Part shown: in pieces, positions 33,620 to 44,800 of the stretch | Numbering within the stretch: the stretch's first letter is position 1 | Layout: each line of letters starts with the position of its first letter | Source: Closterium sp. Naga37s-1 | Taxonomy: Eukaryota; Streptophyta; Zygnematophyceae; Desmidiales; Closteriaceae | Direction: 5' to 3' | Assembly (NCBI GenBank): GCA_947471745.1 | Contig: CANJKZ010000088.1 | Coordinates: 372,001 to 436,000 of the forward strand | DNA length: 64,000 nucleotides | Made by a program: the position numbers and the translations under genes | The notes under the pieces: generated by a model | Databases searched by the model: none | What the model saw: the letters and a program-made list of their open reading frames with translations, nothing else | What the model was told of the DNA's origin: nothing

Positions 33620-34470
33620 GCAGTTAGGTGCAACGAAGACTTGGAGGCTTGAGGAAGGGGGTAGCAACGAGCTTTGTGAGTATAGAACGATGTGATTCAA
33701 CTGACATGAAATGGCTGTCAGAGGGGGATTTGAACTCGAGGCAGTTCCGGTTCTGACAGGATGCTGATGAGCAGTGACGAGCCGCTCTAGTTGACGGTGG
33801 CAATCGAAAGTAAGAGTTCCGTTGGCAACGGGAGTTCCAGGTTTGGTGTCGAGGCTAGGGTTAGCTTTGGTGCCTGCTCGTTTGCCACGGAAAATGTGGG
33901 TCTGGCTCTGGCGGGCCTAATGGCATCCGAAGCAAACAAAGTACTTCCCGAAGCTCCCGCAATGATGTACAGTAGATGACGTGGCAATCGATATCGTGAG
34001 AACTGTCAACGGTGGTTCATTCGGGCCCACAAATTGTGAAACAGTGGCTCGAAATGCTCCCGTGGAGAGTTCTAAGCCTCCGAAGCATGAGGGTAAGACA
34101 AACACACCTGGGCTTTGCGGTTCCACGTGTAATTTATGCGAATCTGACTCTGGTTAGCCCTCTGACTGGGGGGAATGAGGCGTTTGGACGCCATGGGCTG
34201 ATGACAAAATCACTGACGCAACCTGGGCTAATCGACCCCGAAACAAGGGCTACGACGCGCTGCGGCTAAGCGGACAGCGAGAGCGTTGAGGCTCGACTAG
34301 CGGGTTCCGCGCCAAGGCCTCGGGATTAGTTGTGGGCCTTAGTTGGCTTGGTGCTGCAATGAGCCGCGGCAAGGTCGAGGGTGTGTGAGAAAGCTGACGG
34401 CGAAACCAACTTGAGTTCAGATCTGTTCCACAGGTGGTTACGGTAAGTTTTTGGGTCGTATTTCACAAAT
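33620..34470. other. no gene recognised; upstream of the unit-2 gene
   Basis: Holds a hairpin whose arms CTGTCAGA (33715-33722) and TCTGACAG (33752-33759) enclose a tRNA B-box-like string (gatttgaactc on the plus strand). Elsewhere there are only short frames. The right part may hold the decayed upstream part of the LINE. Confidence 0.4.
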
Positions 34471-34479
34471 GGGTGACTC

Positions 34480-34632
34480 GATAGTGTGTCGAGGAGATGC
34501 GCGGGAATGGCGCTGCAGCAGGAATGCTCACTAAGAAGAAGTTTGTCGGAGAGAGCGGCAGGCCTACCTCTTGGGTGGGCGACGCTGTATGCACACAAGG
34601 CGGTACTGAGAGGAGGCTTAGGAGGTGGGCAA
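34480..34632 (+). mobile_element. left piece of a LINE interrupted by Cop-H
   Basis: The frame that begins after a stop near 34480 and runs ...RPTSWVGDAVCTQ and RRLRRWAR up to the Cop-H target site (ggcaa) is in phase with the LINE frame that resumes at 48346. The left limit is uncertain. The string gtgact at about 34472 equals the first bases after the poly(A) tail at 49791, which could be a short target duplication. Confidence 0.55.
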
Positions 34633-34792
34633 TGTTAGAATCTTAGGCGAGAATGGTTGACTAGGAAACAAGGAAGGGTACAAGTAGAATGTCGAGAGAA
34701 TTTTGTACCCCCTAAGGCAAAACCCACTATAGCCTAGACAAATGTAAACACATGAACTAAGCCTAGATATAACTAAGCATATATGTTTGACA
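34633..34792 (-). repeat. 3' LTR of Cop-H
   Basis: TGTTAGAATC...TTTGACA on the plus strand, next to a cacaccccccc tract (purine tract on the minus strand). Contains the GGGTACAA / TTGTACCC pair. Confidence 0.94.
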
Positions 34793-34961
34793 CACCCCCC
34801 CATAGGCGAAGTGGGGGATAGCCAGAACAAGTAATGGTCACAAGACCAGTCAAGAAAAGCAAAGCAAGCTCAGGGTGGATCACAAAGTCACCACACAGTC
34901 CGAGCACAAGCAAAGGGCCACAAGGCCAGTTCACATGCAGAGTTATATACAGAGAACAAAC

Positions 34962-35110
34962 TGTTACGATAAGAATGAATGTTACGATAAGAATGAATTG
35001 ATAGAAAATGTGAAGTACAACCCTAGATATAGCAAACCCTAATCATGCAAGTAAGTAGAAACGTAACACCTAGACTAACCTAAACAACACATATAAAATA
35101 TATGTTGACA
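34962..35110 (-). repeat. 3' LTR of Cop-G with duplicated 18-bp end
   Basis: The string tgttacgataagaatgaa occurs twice in tandem at the outer edge; otherwise as 41598-41728. Flanked by target duplication caaac. Confidence 0.93.
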
Positions 35111-35326
35111 CACCCCCATAGTCTAGGTGACGGAAGTCCTGTAGAAACAACAAGAGCAAGCAACGGTCACAAGACCAGTCTACAAGAACAAGACAAATCT
35201 CAGGGTGGAGCTCAAAGTCACCACACACTCCGAGAGCAAGCAAGAGGCCACAAGGCCAGTCCACATGCAGGTATATAGCAAATATAAAGAAATGCAAGAG
35301 TACAAGACATGCAGAACAAGGCATCT

Positions 35327-37917
35327 CTAAGCAAGCAAGTGAGGACGGGCAGGCACAAGGCCAAGCTGGGTGCAGAAACGCTGGTGGTCACAAGGCGGCA
35401 ACGCCTTGGTGAAGATATCTGCCGTGTTTGCCTCAGAGACCACACGTCGAACGAGTGCCTGTCCACGCTGCTGCAACTCACGCAGAAGGAAGTAACGAAG
35501 CTGGATGTGCTTCGCCTTCCCAACCAGTCGGGGCTCCTCACACAACAGGACAGCAGACCTGTTGTCGGCGAACAAGACTGGGGGAGAGCGAGGCCGCTCA
35601 CCAAGGTCGGTGAGAAGGAAAGACAGCCAGCGAAGCTCCTGAGCGGCCATGGCCGCAGCGTACACCTCTGCCTCACAGCTGGAACCGGCGACAGACGACG
35701 CCCGAGTCGACCGCCACGAAACAGCACCTGCCCCGAGGCTAAAGGAGTACCCCTGTGTAGACCGACGCGTCTCCGCGTCGTCGGCCCACGACGAGTCCGA
35801 GTAACCTGTGAGTGTAACTGGCTGCTTCCCTCCAAGGACAAGTCCCATGCCTGATGTACTCGCCACATACTTCGCCACCCTCTTAGCAGCGTACCAGTGG
35901 GAAGGTCGGTGTCTCCCAGGCGCAACAAAGCGCGCAAGGACGCTAAGAGGGTAAGCTAGGTCTGGGCGAGTACAGGTCATCAGGTACATGAGACAACCCA
36001 CCAGCTCAGGATATGGACCACTGGACTCAAATGACTCGTCCGAAGGTGGAGCCGTGAGCCCATGATCCACACCAAGAGGGGTGAGCTGTACCTTGGAGAA
36101 CGGGAAGCGAAACCGCGTGAGGATCTGCTCGACCATATGCGACTGAGTCAGCGTAATGGTGCGAGCTGCCCTGTCCCTGGTGATCTGCAGGCCAAGGTAG
36201 TGCTGCAGCTCACCAAGGTCAGTGCAAGTGTGTCTCCTCTGCAGTTCCTCCTTCACGGAGGCCAGCGCGCGTCGGTCGGGAGTGGCGAACACTAGGTCGT
36301 CGACGTAGACCAGGACAAAGAACGGGGTCGAGCCACGGCGAACGAACAGTGACGGGTCAGCAGACGACGGAAAGAAGTCAAGAGCTGCAAGGGTCGAGCG
36401 AAGTGTGTCGTGCCACTCACATGGGGCCTGACGCAGGCCGTAGACTGGTCGACGCAGCTGCCACTGGGTCCCAGGTGGGAAAGAGCCAGTGAAGCCAGGC
36501 GGGCGACGCAGCCAGATCTGCTCGTGCAGGCTCCCCTGAAGGAACGCGGTGGAAAAGTCCAAGGAGTGCAACTCGTAGTCGCGCTGGGCTGCAATATGCA
36601 GCAACACCCGAAGAGTACTCATCTTCGGGGTGGGAGCGAAGGTCTGGAAGAAGTCCACCCCCTCTCGCTGACTGAAGCCTCTCGCAACATAGCGTGCCTT
36701 GAACACAGGTGGTGATCCAGGCGGCCGCTTCACCTTGTAGAGCCATCGGCCACTGACGACATTCGTCCCAAGTGGTGGGACTGCGTCGACGTAAGTGCCT
36801 GTGGACCTATAAGATGCCATCTCTGCCTCCTCAGCTGCTATCCAGTACGAAGCCCAGGGTCCCGAGACCGCCTCGGCGTGAGTGCGAGGGATCGGGATGT
36901 CAAGGGCGTCTGGATCCCCCTCAGGGGCAAGCAGCATGGCGCAGAGATGAGGAACAGCGGCCGCAAGAAAACCAAGCTCGAACTGCCTGTCCTCTACGAC
37001 CTCCAGGGGAAAGACAGGAGCACCCCCAGAGGACGGAGAACGTGCAGGGCCACTCACCAAGTGAGCGGCGTAGTCAAGGCGGTGGGAAGAGGCAAAGCCA
37101 GAGACAGTGGTAACAAGTGCTGAGACAGACGACAGAGGTGCAGTCGGGTGAGTGACCAACGCGGACAAAACACGGGAGACGACAGGACAGGAGGCACGGA
37201 GGTAGTCGGACAACGGGTCGTGAAGCACAGTGAGGGACGACTCAGGGGGCTGTGGAAGGACAGGAGGAGGTGGAACACGAGAGCGGAGAACAAGGTGAAA
37301 CGGACCGTCTGCACGGTAACGGGACCGACGGGGCTGTGGAGACACAGCACGACTGAGGGGAGGACGACGAGTCCACTGGGAGGAGGAAAGGGACTCAACT
37401 GGTGGAACAGGAGGGGACGACAGGGGACCACGAACAAAGCGTGCAGGTGCTGGGTCGGGGAGGTCGCGTAGTCGCAGTCGCTGCTGCTCCGCCTCCTCTG
37501 GCGTCTGCTGCGACGGTACCGGCCCCTGCTGCTGCTCCTGTGGCTCCGCCTCTGCCCTCTCCTGCTGCGGCTGCAGCTGTACCCGCTGCTGCGACCGGGA
37601 CTCCTGCGCTACCCTCTCCTGCTGCTGCCGTGACTCCTCCTCTACTCTCTCCTGCTGCGTCTGGAACTGCACCTGCTGCTGCGGGTGGGACTCCTGCTCT
37701 ACCCTCTCCTGGTGCGGCCGTGACTGCTCCTCTACTCTCTCCTGCTGTGTCTGTAACTGCACCTGCTGCTGCGGGCGGGACTCCTGCTCTACCCTCTCCT
37801 GGTGCGGCCGTGACTCCTCCTCTACCCTCTCCTGCTGCGGCTGCAGCTGCACCCACTGCTGCGACCGGGACTCCTGCGCTACCCTCTCGTGCTGCTGCTG
37901 TGACTCCTCCTCTACTC

Positions 37918-37964
<47 letters not shown>

Positions 37965-40348
37965 GCCCTCTCAAATCGCTCACGCTCCTCCCTCTCCAAC
38001 CGGAGGAGACGCTGCTCACGGGTCAGGAAACGTACAGTGCGCGGTGTAGGCGCCACAGTGCCAGTGCCTCCAGCTCCAGCACCCCCAGAACCAGCACCTC
38101 CACCACCGACACCCCCGGGGCCTCCAGTACCTCCCGCAGGAACACCCCCAGGCTCCGCAGCAACCGACCGCAGAGAAGAAGGAGGAGGAAACTGCGGGAC
38201 GGACGGGAAGCCAGGGGGTGAGGCAGGGCGAGGCCGCCGAGTCGAGGCTGCCGTGTCCTCCACAGGAGTGACCTCCACGCCCACAACCCCTGCACCCCCA
38301 GAGCCGACACCACCAGCTCCTGCAGCCCCAGTACCCTCACCCTCCGCAACTGCACCTCCCGCACCCCCAGACACGACAGGGACTGGACGCTGCGGGGGGG
38401 AAGACTGCGGAGTGACGTGCGACACACCTGACGGGGCAGGACGCGAAGGGGGGGGGGCTACCGGGGCGACTGGTGGGGGCTCAAGGGTGAGGAACAGCGG
38501 GGGGGAAAAGGCCTGAGTACCTCGGTGGGGGCGACTCCTGTAGTAACAGACAGACTCGTCGAACGTGACGTCCTGCGAAGCGAAGAACTGGTAGGTGACC
38601 GGGTCGTAGAACACCCAGCCGGAGGCGTCCAAAGGGAAGCCAAGAAAGACGCAGGCACGAGTGCGCGGAGACAACTTGTTCGCGCCAGGGGCGCGAACGT
38701 GAGCCAGACAACCCCAGACGCGGAAGTCAGCTGCTACGCCCGGAGAACCTGTCCAAAGGGAGACCGGCGTCACCCTTGGCCGTGCGTCACTGGGCCACAG
38801 GTTCAGCTGGTGCGCGGCGTAGCGGACTGCCTGGGGCCACAAGAACTGGGGGGCACCGGCATGGCACATGGAGGTCCGGGCAACCTCCATGACCAGGCCG
38901 ATGCGTCGCTCGGCTACCCCGTTCTGCTGCGGTGATGCTGGTAGCGTGTAAGACTGGATGATCCCCCGACCCTGACAGAACGTCTCCAGGCGAGTGGAAG
39001 AAAACTCACCACCACGGTCCGAGTGTAGGCGAAGCCCACACAGGCCCTGGGCGCCACCCCACGCTAGTAGCCACGGCTCGAGGACGGTAGGCACGTCGGC
39101 CTTCCGTCGCAAGGGGAAAACCGTGGTGTAGCGGGAGTAGTCGTCCACCACAATCAGGAAGTAGCGCTCCTGACGTGGGCCAAGAACCGGAGAGGGGCCC
39201 CAGACGTCCAAGTGCAGGGTCTCGAAGGGAGCCGTGGTGGGGGGGAACGAGGAGGAGTGAGGGGCAGCGCGCTGCCGACCCTCGACGCAAGGAGTGCACA
39301 GCGGCGCAGGCGAGCGGGGAAGCGGTGCAAGCGACCCTGGGAGACCTGAGACCAGACGGTATCGTGCCATCCTACTGAGACGCGGGAACGACGGGTGACC
39401 TAGACGGTGGTGCCAGAGGACCGACGGGTGGGTGAGGGACCGACAGTCACACGACACAGCAGCTACCTGACCTGACCTGACCTGACCCGACTCAGTGTGG
39501 TGGGACCCAGTGTGTAGTGAGTACAGACCAGATCCCGGCTCTCTGTGGAATGTGGCCAGGGGCGCCCCAGTGGCACCGACAGTGCAGGAGGCAACAGGCT
39601 CGTCCAGTGGGAAAGTAGTGACTACGCCTAGGTCGTGAAGGTGACTGACACCCACCAAGTTCCTAGAGAACGAGGGGGTGTAGTAACCTGTAAGAAAACC
39701 TGAGGGAGCCGCCGGACACGGAAGAGTGGTGGTGCTGCTAGCAACTACACGTCCCACAGAGGGGTCAGCCAAGGCGACAGTGACTGGAGTGCGCAGTGGT
39801 GTGAGGTCGGTACAGTCGCGAAAGAAACAGCTGGACGCTCCAGAATCTAGGGTGAAGGAAAGCTGTGTAGTCTGTGGGGTCGCACCCGAACCAGCTACAA
39901 AGGCTAGTGCTAGACTAGTGGTAGCTGCAGCTTCTACACAAAGACCCTCAGAGGCGCCGGGACTGGAAACAACACACGCACCAAGACTGGAAACACAGGT
40001 CTCTACTCGTGCAGCCGGAAAGGGTCCTAGACCAGGCAGGTGAGACTCAACTGGTGCAGTAGTGCGCTGGCGAAGGCGCGAAGGCCAGTGCGGTGTAATA
40101 GCGTGAGGACCAAAACGCTCACGGTGGAGGTCGTCGAGTCGACGGTAGCAGCTGGACGCAGTGTGGTCAGGACTCCAGCAGGTAGTGCCAGCACCAGGGC
40201 CTGTCAGGGCCCGGTACCCGCAGGGGCCGACGTCTCGCCCACTGCTAGCTGAGCCACTGCTGGGGGCGCCACACTTTGGACCCGCAGGCCCCAACTGACG
40301 GGAGTGCTGCGGCTGGCCCTGCTGCTGTAGAACCCTAGTACATGCCAT
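35327..40348 (-). CDS. Cop-G pol polyprotein (zinc knuckle, PR, IN, RT, RNase H), 1673 aa
   Basis: The start ATG (MACTRVLQQQG) is set by a TAG three codons upstream. In order: variant knuckle C-x13-C-x4-H-x4-C (residues about 42-67), protease DSGASSCFF (about 170), LWHHRLGHPS (about 310), integrase from LHLDVWG with the D-x-E-type core and SPQQNGVAERR (about 375-510), a Pro/Gly/Val linker, a polyGln run of 14 followed by repeated QQERVEEESR units (about 790-960), RT with FKARYVARGFSQREG and YVDD (about 1190-1430), and RNase H with CEAEVYAAAMAAQELRW and TKALPP (to the end). The frame looks whole. The product should be cleaved by its own protease. The capsid-like domain seen in Cop-B and D is not in this frame. 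Confidence 0.93.
37919..37964 (-). repeat. CAG microsatellite coding polyGln in Cop-G
   Basis: An uninterrupted ctg run on the plus strand gives 14 Gln. It is followed (lower coordinates) by about eight degenerate units of 90 or so bases rich in Gln, Glu and Arg, down to about 37480. Confidence 0.9.
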
Positions 40349-40369
40349 GTGAGCCTATGCTGCTACTGG

Positions 40370-41230
40370 TTCTGTTGAGGGCAGCCTAAGCTGCTGCTGG
40401 TGCGCTGGGGGCAGCCTGTGCTGCTTCTGGTTCTGCTGAGAGGCAGCCTAGGCTGCTACTGGTTCTCCAGGGGGCAGCCAATGCTGCTGCTAGTGCGCAG
40501 GCAGTTGCCTAAGCTGCTGCTGGTGCGCTGGCGGTAGCCTAAGCTGCTGCTGGTGCGCTGGGGGCAGCCTATGCTGCTGCTGGTTCTGCTGGTTCTGCTG
40601 GTTCTGCTGGGGGCAGCCTACGTTGCTGCTGGTGCGCTGGGGGCAGCCTATGCTGCTGCTGGTGTAGCTGGCGGCAGTGTAATCGGCTGGGGCTACTGAC
40701 GGCGGGTGTGGTAGGTCGTGGGGAGGCAGGTTTCAGGTGGGGAAGCTGTTAAGGCAGCGGGCTACGGGTGAGGCGGCGGTTCTGTGCAATTCTGTGCGGT
40801 TATGTGCAGTACTGTGCGGTTCTGTGAGGTTCAATGCGGTGGAGAGGACTGGGTGGGGCAGCTGATTCCGGGTGAGGTGCCTGGAACGGGTGGGGCAGCA
40901 GGTTTCCAGGTGGGGCGGCGGTTGTCAGGTCTGGGGCGGTGGATTTCAGGTGGGGAAGCTGTTAAGGCGGCGGTTCTGTGCGGTTCTGTGCAGTTATGTG
41001 CAGTTCTGTGCGGTTCAATGCGGTGGAGAGGACTGGGTGGGGCGGCTGATCCCGGGTGAGGTGCCTGGAACGGGTGGGGCAGCAGGTTTCCAGGTGGGGC
41101 GGCGGTTGTCAGGTCTGGGGCGGCGGTTTTCAGGTCTGGGGCGGCGGGTTTCCAAGTTCGGCGGCGGTTTTCAGGTCTGTAATGGCGGGTTTTCAGGTCT
41201 GGGGGGCGGTTAAGACGGTGGGCTGCACGT
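40370..41230 (-). repeat. tandem arrays in the Cop-G leader
   Basis: Two kinds: gggcagcctatgctgctgctggtgcgctg units (about 40370-40670), and ggtggggcggcggttttcaggtctgg units (about 40720-41210). The latter include a segment of about 185 bp present twice in direct order (about 40785 and 40970). Confidence 0.88.
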
Positions 41231-41597
41231 GCGCGCGGCCGCGACGTACTAGCGCGAAGCTGCGGGTGCGACTAAGGCTGCGCGCGCAGCTACGCGCGTT
41301 CGTCTGCTGCGCGCTAGAGGGCTGGGGGGAAACGCGCGGGGTAAAACGAGTGGGGCGCGGGGCAGAAAACGAGTGACGCACGGCAAAAACGGGTGGGGCG
41401 CAGGGCAGAAACGGGTGACGCGCGATGTCGACGGGGGGGCGCGACCTACTCGGGCTCTACGGGGCAGGGCGCTTCGGGCTATGGGTCGCTACGAGGCGCG
41501 CGGGTGGTGGGCCCATAGACTATCGAGAGAAATTTCGCCTAAGGGAAAAAAATCGCCTAGGGGAAAAATCGCCTAAGGGAAACCTAGCTCTATACCA

Positions 41598-41728
41598 TGT
41601 TACGATAAGAATGAATTGATAGAAAATGTGAAGTACAACCCTAGATATAGCAAACCCTAATGATGCAAGTAAGTAGAAACGTAACACCTAGACTAACCTA
41701 AACAACACATATAAAATATATGTTGACA
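41598..41728 (-). repeat. 5' LTR of Cop-G (131 bp)
   Basis: Starts TGTTACGATAAG and ends TGTTGACA on the plus strand; adjacent to the primer site complement. Confidence 0.94.
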
Positions 41729-41809
41729 CAAACAATGCAGTGATCATACCCTAACAAGTGCAAGCATGCAGGTATATAGATAGATCACAGTACAGGCAGA
41801 GCCAGGCAG

Positions 41810-44800
41810 TAAGTAAGTGAGGCAAAGTAGGCACAAGGCCTAACACAGTAACAAAGCGCTGATGGTCACCAGGCGGAAGTGCCTTGGTGAAGACATCAGC
41901 AGTGTTGGCCCGAGTGGCCACGTACGCTAGACGAAGCTGACCATGCTGCTGTAACTCTCGAGCAAGGAAGTATGGCAGAGCGATGTGCTTCGTTCTGTGC
42001 TCCAGTCTGTGCTCCTGACACAAGGCTATCATTGCCTTGTTGTCTACGTACAGGACTGGAGGCGAACGAGGCTGCTCTCCCAGAGGAGTGAGCTGTGGCG
42101 AGGAGTACTGGAAGCCGAAGCGCTGAAGGACCTGGTGCACCATGTGTGACTGAGTCAGTGTGATGGTGCGCCGTGCTCTGTCCCGGGTGATCTGCAGGCC
42201 AAGGTAGCTGCGCAATTCACCCAGGTCAGTGCAGGTATGTCTCTTCTGTAGCTCGGACTTCACTAGGGTCAGTGCCTCAGTTTCAGCCGTGGCAAAGACG
42301 AGGTCGTCGACGCACACTAGGACGTAGAAGGGCGGCAGCGAGGTGTCGGTGCGTAGAAACAGCGACGGGTCTGCTGTAGAAGGAACAAACCCAAGAGCCG
42401 CAAGTGTAGCCCTGAGTGTGTCGTGCCACTCGCGAGGCACCTGGCGGAGACCGTAGACTGGCCGGCGGAGGCTCCACTGGGTACCTGTAGGAAACGACCC
42501 AGTGAAACCAGGTGGTCGGCGCAGCCAGATCTCCTCGTGCAGGCTGCCCTGCAGGAAGGCAGTACTGAAGTCCAGGGAGTGTAACTCGTAGTCACGCTAA
42601 GTAGCTACGTGCAGCAACACCCGAAGAGTAGTCATCTTCGGGGTGGGGGAGAAGGTCTGGAAGTAGTCAACTCCCTGTCGCTGACTGAAACCTCGAGCAA
42701 CGTCACGCGCCTTGAAGGCAGGCGGAGAACCCGGCGGCCGCTTCACCCTGAAGATCCACATGCCAACGACTATGTTCACCCCAGGTGGGGGAACCTCGTC
42801 GACGTAAGTGCCTGTGGACTTCGAGGATGCCATCTCGGCATCCATAGCTGCCTGCCACCGAGAGGAGTAAGGACCCGTAATCACCGGGATGTCTGGAGCA
42901 TCCGGGTCTCCCTCAGGGGCAAGCAGCAAGGAGGCGAAACGAGGTACAGCAGTTGCAAGACACTCAAAGTCCTCCTGCCTATCCTCAAGGACGTCCGTGC
43001 CAAGAGCACACTCACCCCCGACGGACGGAGGGCTGGCAGGCACAGACTCAGCAACTAGAGCAGAGGCGTAGTCGAGACGGCAGGCAGCAGCAAAGTCAAG
43101 TAGCTCAGCAACGAGAGCAGAAGCAGCAGCAGACTCAAAGGACGGGACAGTGACAGCAGTGGCAAGGAGACGAGCGACAGTAGGACTGGCAGCACGCGCT
43201 CGGTGAGACTCAAGGTCAAGGACCTCAGGAAGAGAGGACTCAGGAGGAGCAGGCAGTGGAACACCCAGTGGAACAGAGGAAGGACGGAGTGCCATGGTGT
43301 GCGTGCCTGGGACAGGGAGAGGACGCGAACGAGGAGCGCGACGAGCAGTGCGAACAGGGGAGACAGGACGAGACGCAGGCTCACGACGCTCTGTAAGACC
43401 TCCGGACTGCTCAGTGTAAGGAGAGGGAACAGGCAGTGGGAAAGCTGGCTGTAACGGCGGCTGCGACTGGTCAGGCGGTGGACACAAGAAGGGAGGAGGA
43501 AGACCAGGAGAAGACGGGACACCAAGAACCTGCTGAAGCAGGGGAACGAAGTACGGGCGCGGCCGCACAGTGCCTCCAGTACCTCCAGCACCAGGGTCAA
43601 CAGCTCCAGCTCCTGCAGCTCCAGCGCCTCCTGCGCCAGGGCCTCCAACTCCAGCTATCCAGCTCCAGCGCCTCCAGCGCCAGCCGCTCCAGGCTCCGTA
43701 GGGTCCCCAACTCCAGTAGTAACAGCAGCACCTCCAGCTCCAGCGCCTCCAGGCTCGCCAGCTCCGGGAGCCACACTCCGTCGGTGTGCGCGCTGAACAA
43801 GCCACTCACGCAGCTGCTGCGAGGACAGTCGCGGTGAAGCCCCAGTAGGACCTCCAGACGAAGCAGCACCCCGAGGCTCAGCACCCCCTGACTCCGCACC
43901 CTCTGTCTCAGCACCCTCAGGCTCCGCACCCTCCGACTCAGCACCCCCAGGCTCAACACCCTCAGGCTCAGCACCCCCAGACCCAGCACCCTCAGACCCC
44001 GCACCCCCCAGCTCCGCACTTCCAGATGCAGCACCCCCAGATGCAGCACCTGGAGCAGCACCTGAGACGACAGCTACCCGGACAGGGAGAGGGTCTACCT
44101 GGGACACTCCCGAGGGAGCAGGACCCTGGGGCGGGAGGGGGTCTACCGGAGGCGGACCGGGAGCAAGAATAAGCGGCGGGGGCAGGGAAGGGGCAGAGCG
44201 GTAGGGGGAGAGACGGTAGAAGGGAACCGACTCGTCGAACGTGACGTCCTGAGAAGGGAGGACACGGCGCGAGGCGGGGTGGTAAAACTGCCCGCCAGGC
44301 GCATCAGGGACAAAGCCAAGGAAGACGCAGGGAATAGCGCGGGCGGAGAGCTTGTCCGCGGACGTATCGCGAACAAAGGCACGAGAACCCCAGACCCGGA
44401 ACACCGACGCATCGCCAACCTTCCCCGTCCAACGCAGTGTGGGCGAGGTCTCCGGCAAGGAGACACGGGGCCAAAGGTTGAGCTGATGCGCAGCGTATCG
44501 GACCGCAAACGGCCACAGAAAATGGGGAGCGGCCGCATGAATCATGGAGGTACGAGCGACCTCCATGACTAAGCCAATGCGGCGCTCAGCAATCCCATTT
44601 TGCTGAGGGGAGTCCGGAAGCGTGAACGACTGGGTGATGCCCTCCCCACGACAAAAGTCCCGCAGGAGGTCGGAGGAGAACTCACCACCTCTGTCAGAGT
44701 GCAGACGCAGGACAGGAAGGTCCTGGCCGAAACGCGCACACAGCTTGAGACGGACTGTGCGGATCCAAGGGATCAAGACAGCAGAGACTTCACCCTTGCT

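Larger units (their letters stand above)
34962..41728 (-). mobile_element. Cop-G, young copia element with whole pol frame
   Basis: LTRs at 34962-35110 and 41598-41728 differ at one base. The low-coordinate LTR also has its terminal 18 bases twice in tandem. Target duplication caaac (34957-34961 and 41729-41733) lies in the 3' untranslated part of Cop-H. The primer site begins TGGTATAGAGC. The pol frame of 1673 codons is open throughout. A recognisable capsid-like Gag N-terminus is not seen; the 1.2 kb between primer site and frame is repeats. Youngest coding element of the window by LTR identity. Confidence 0.96.
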
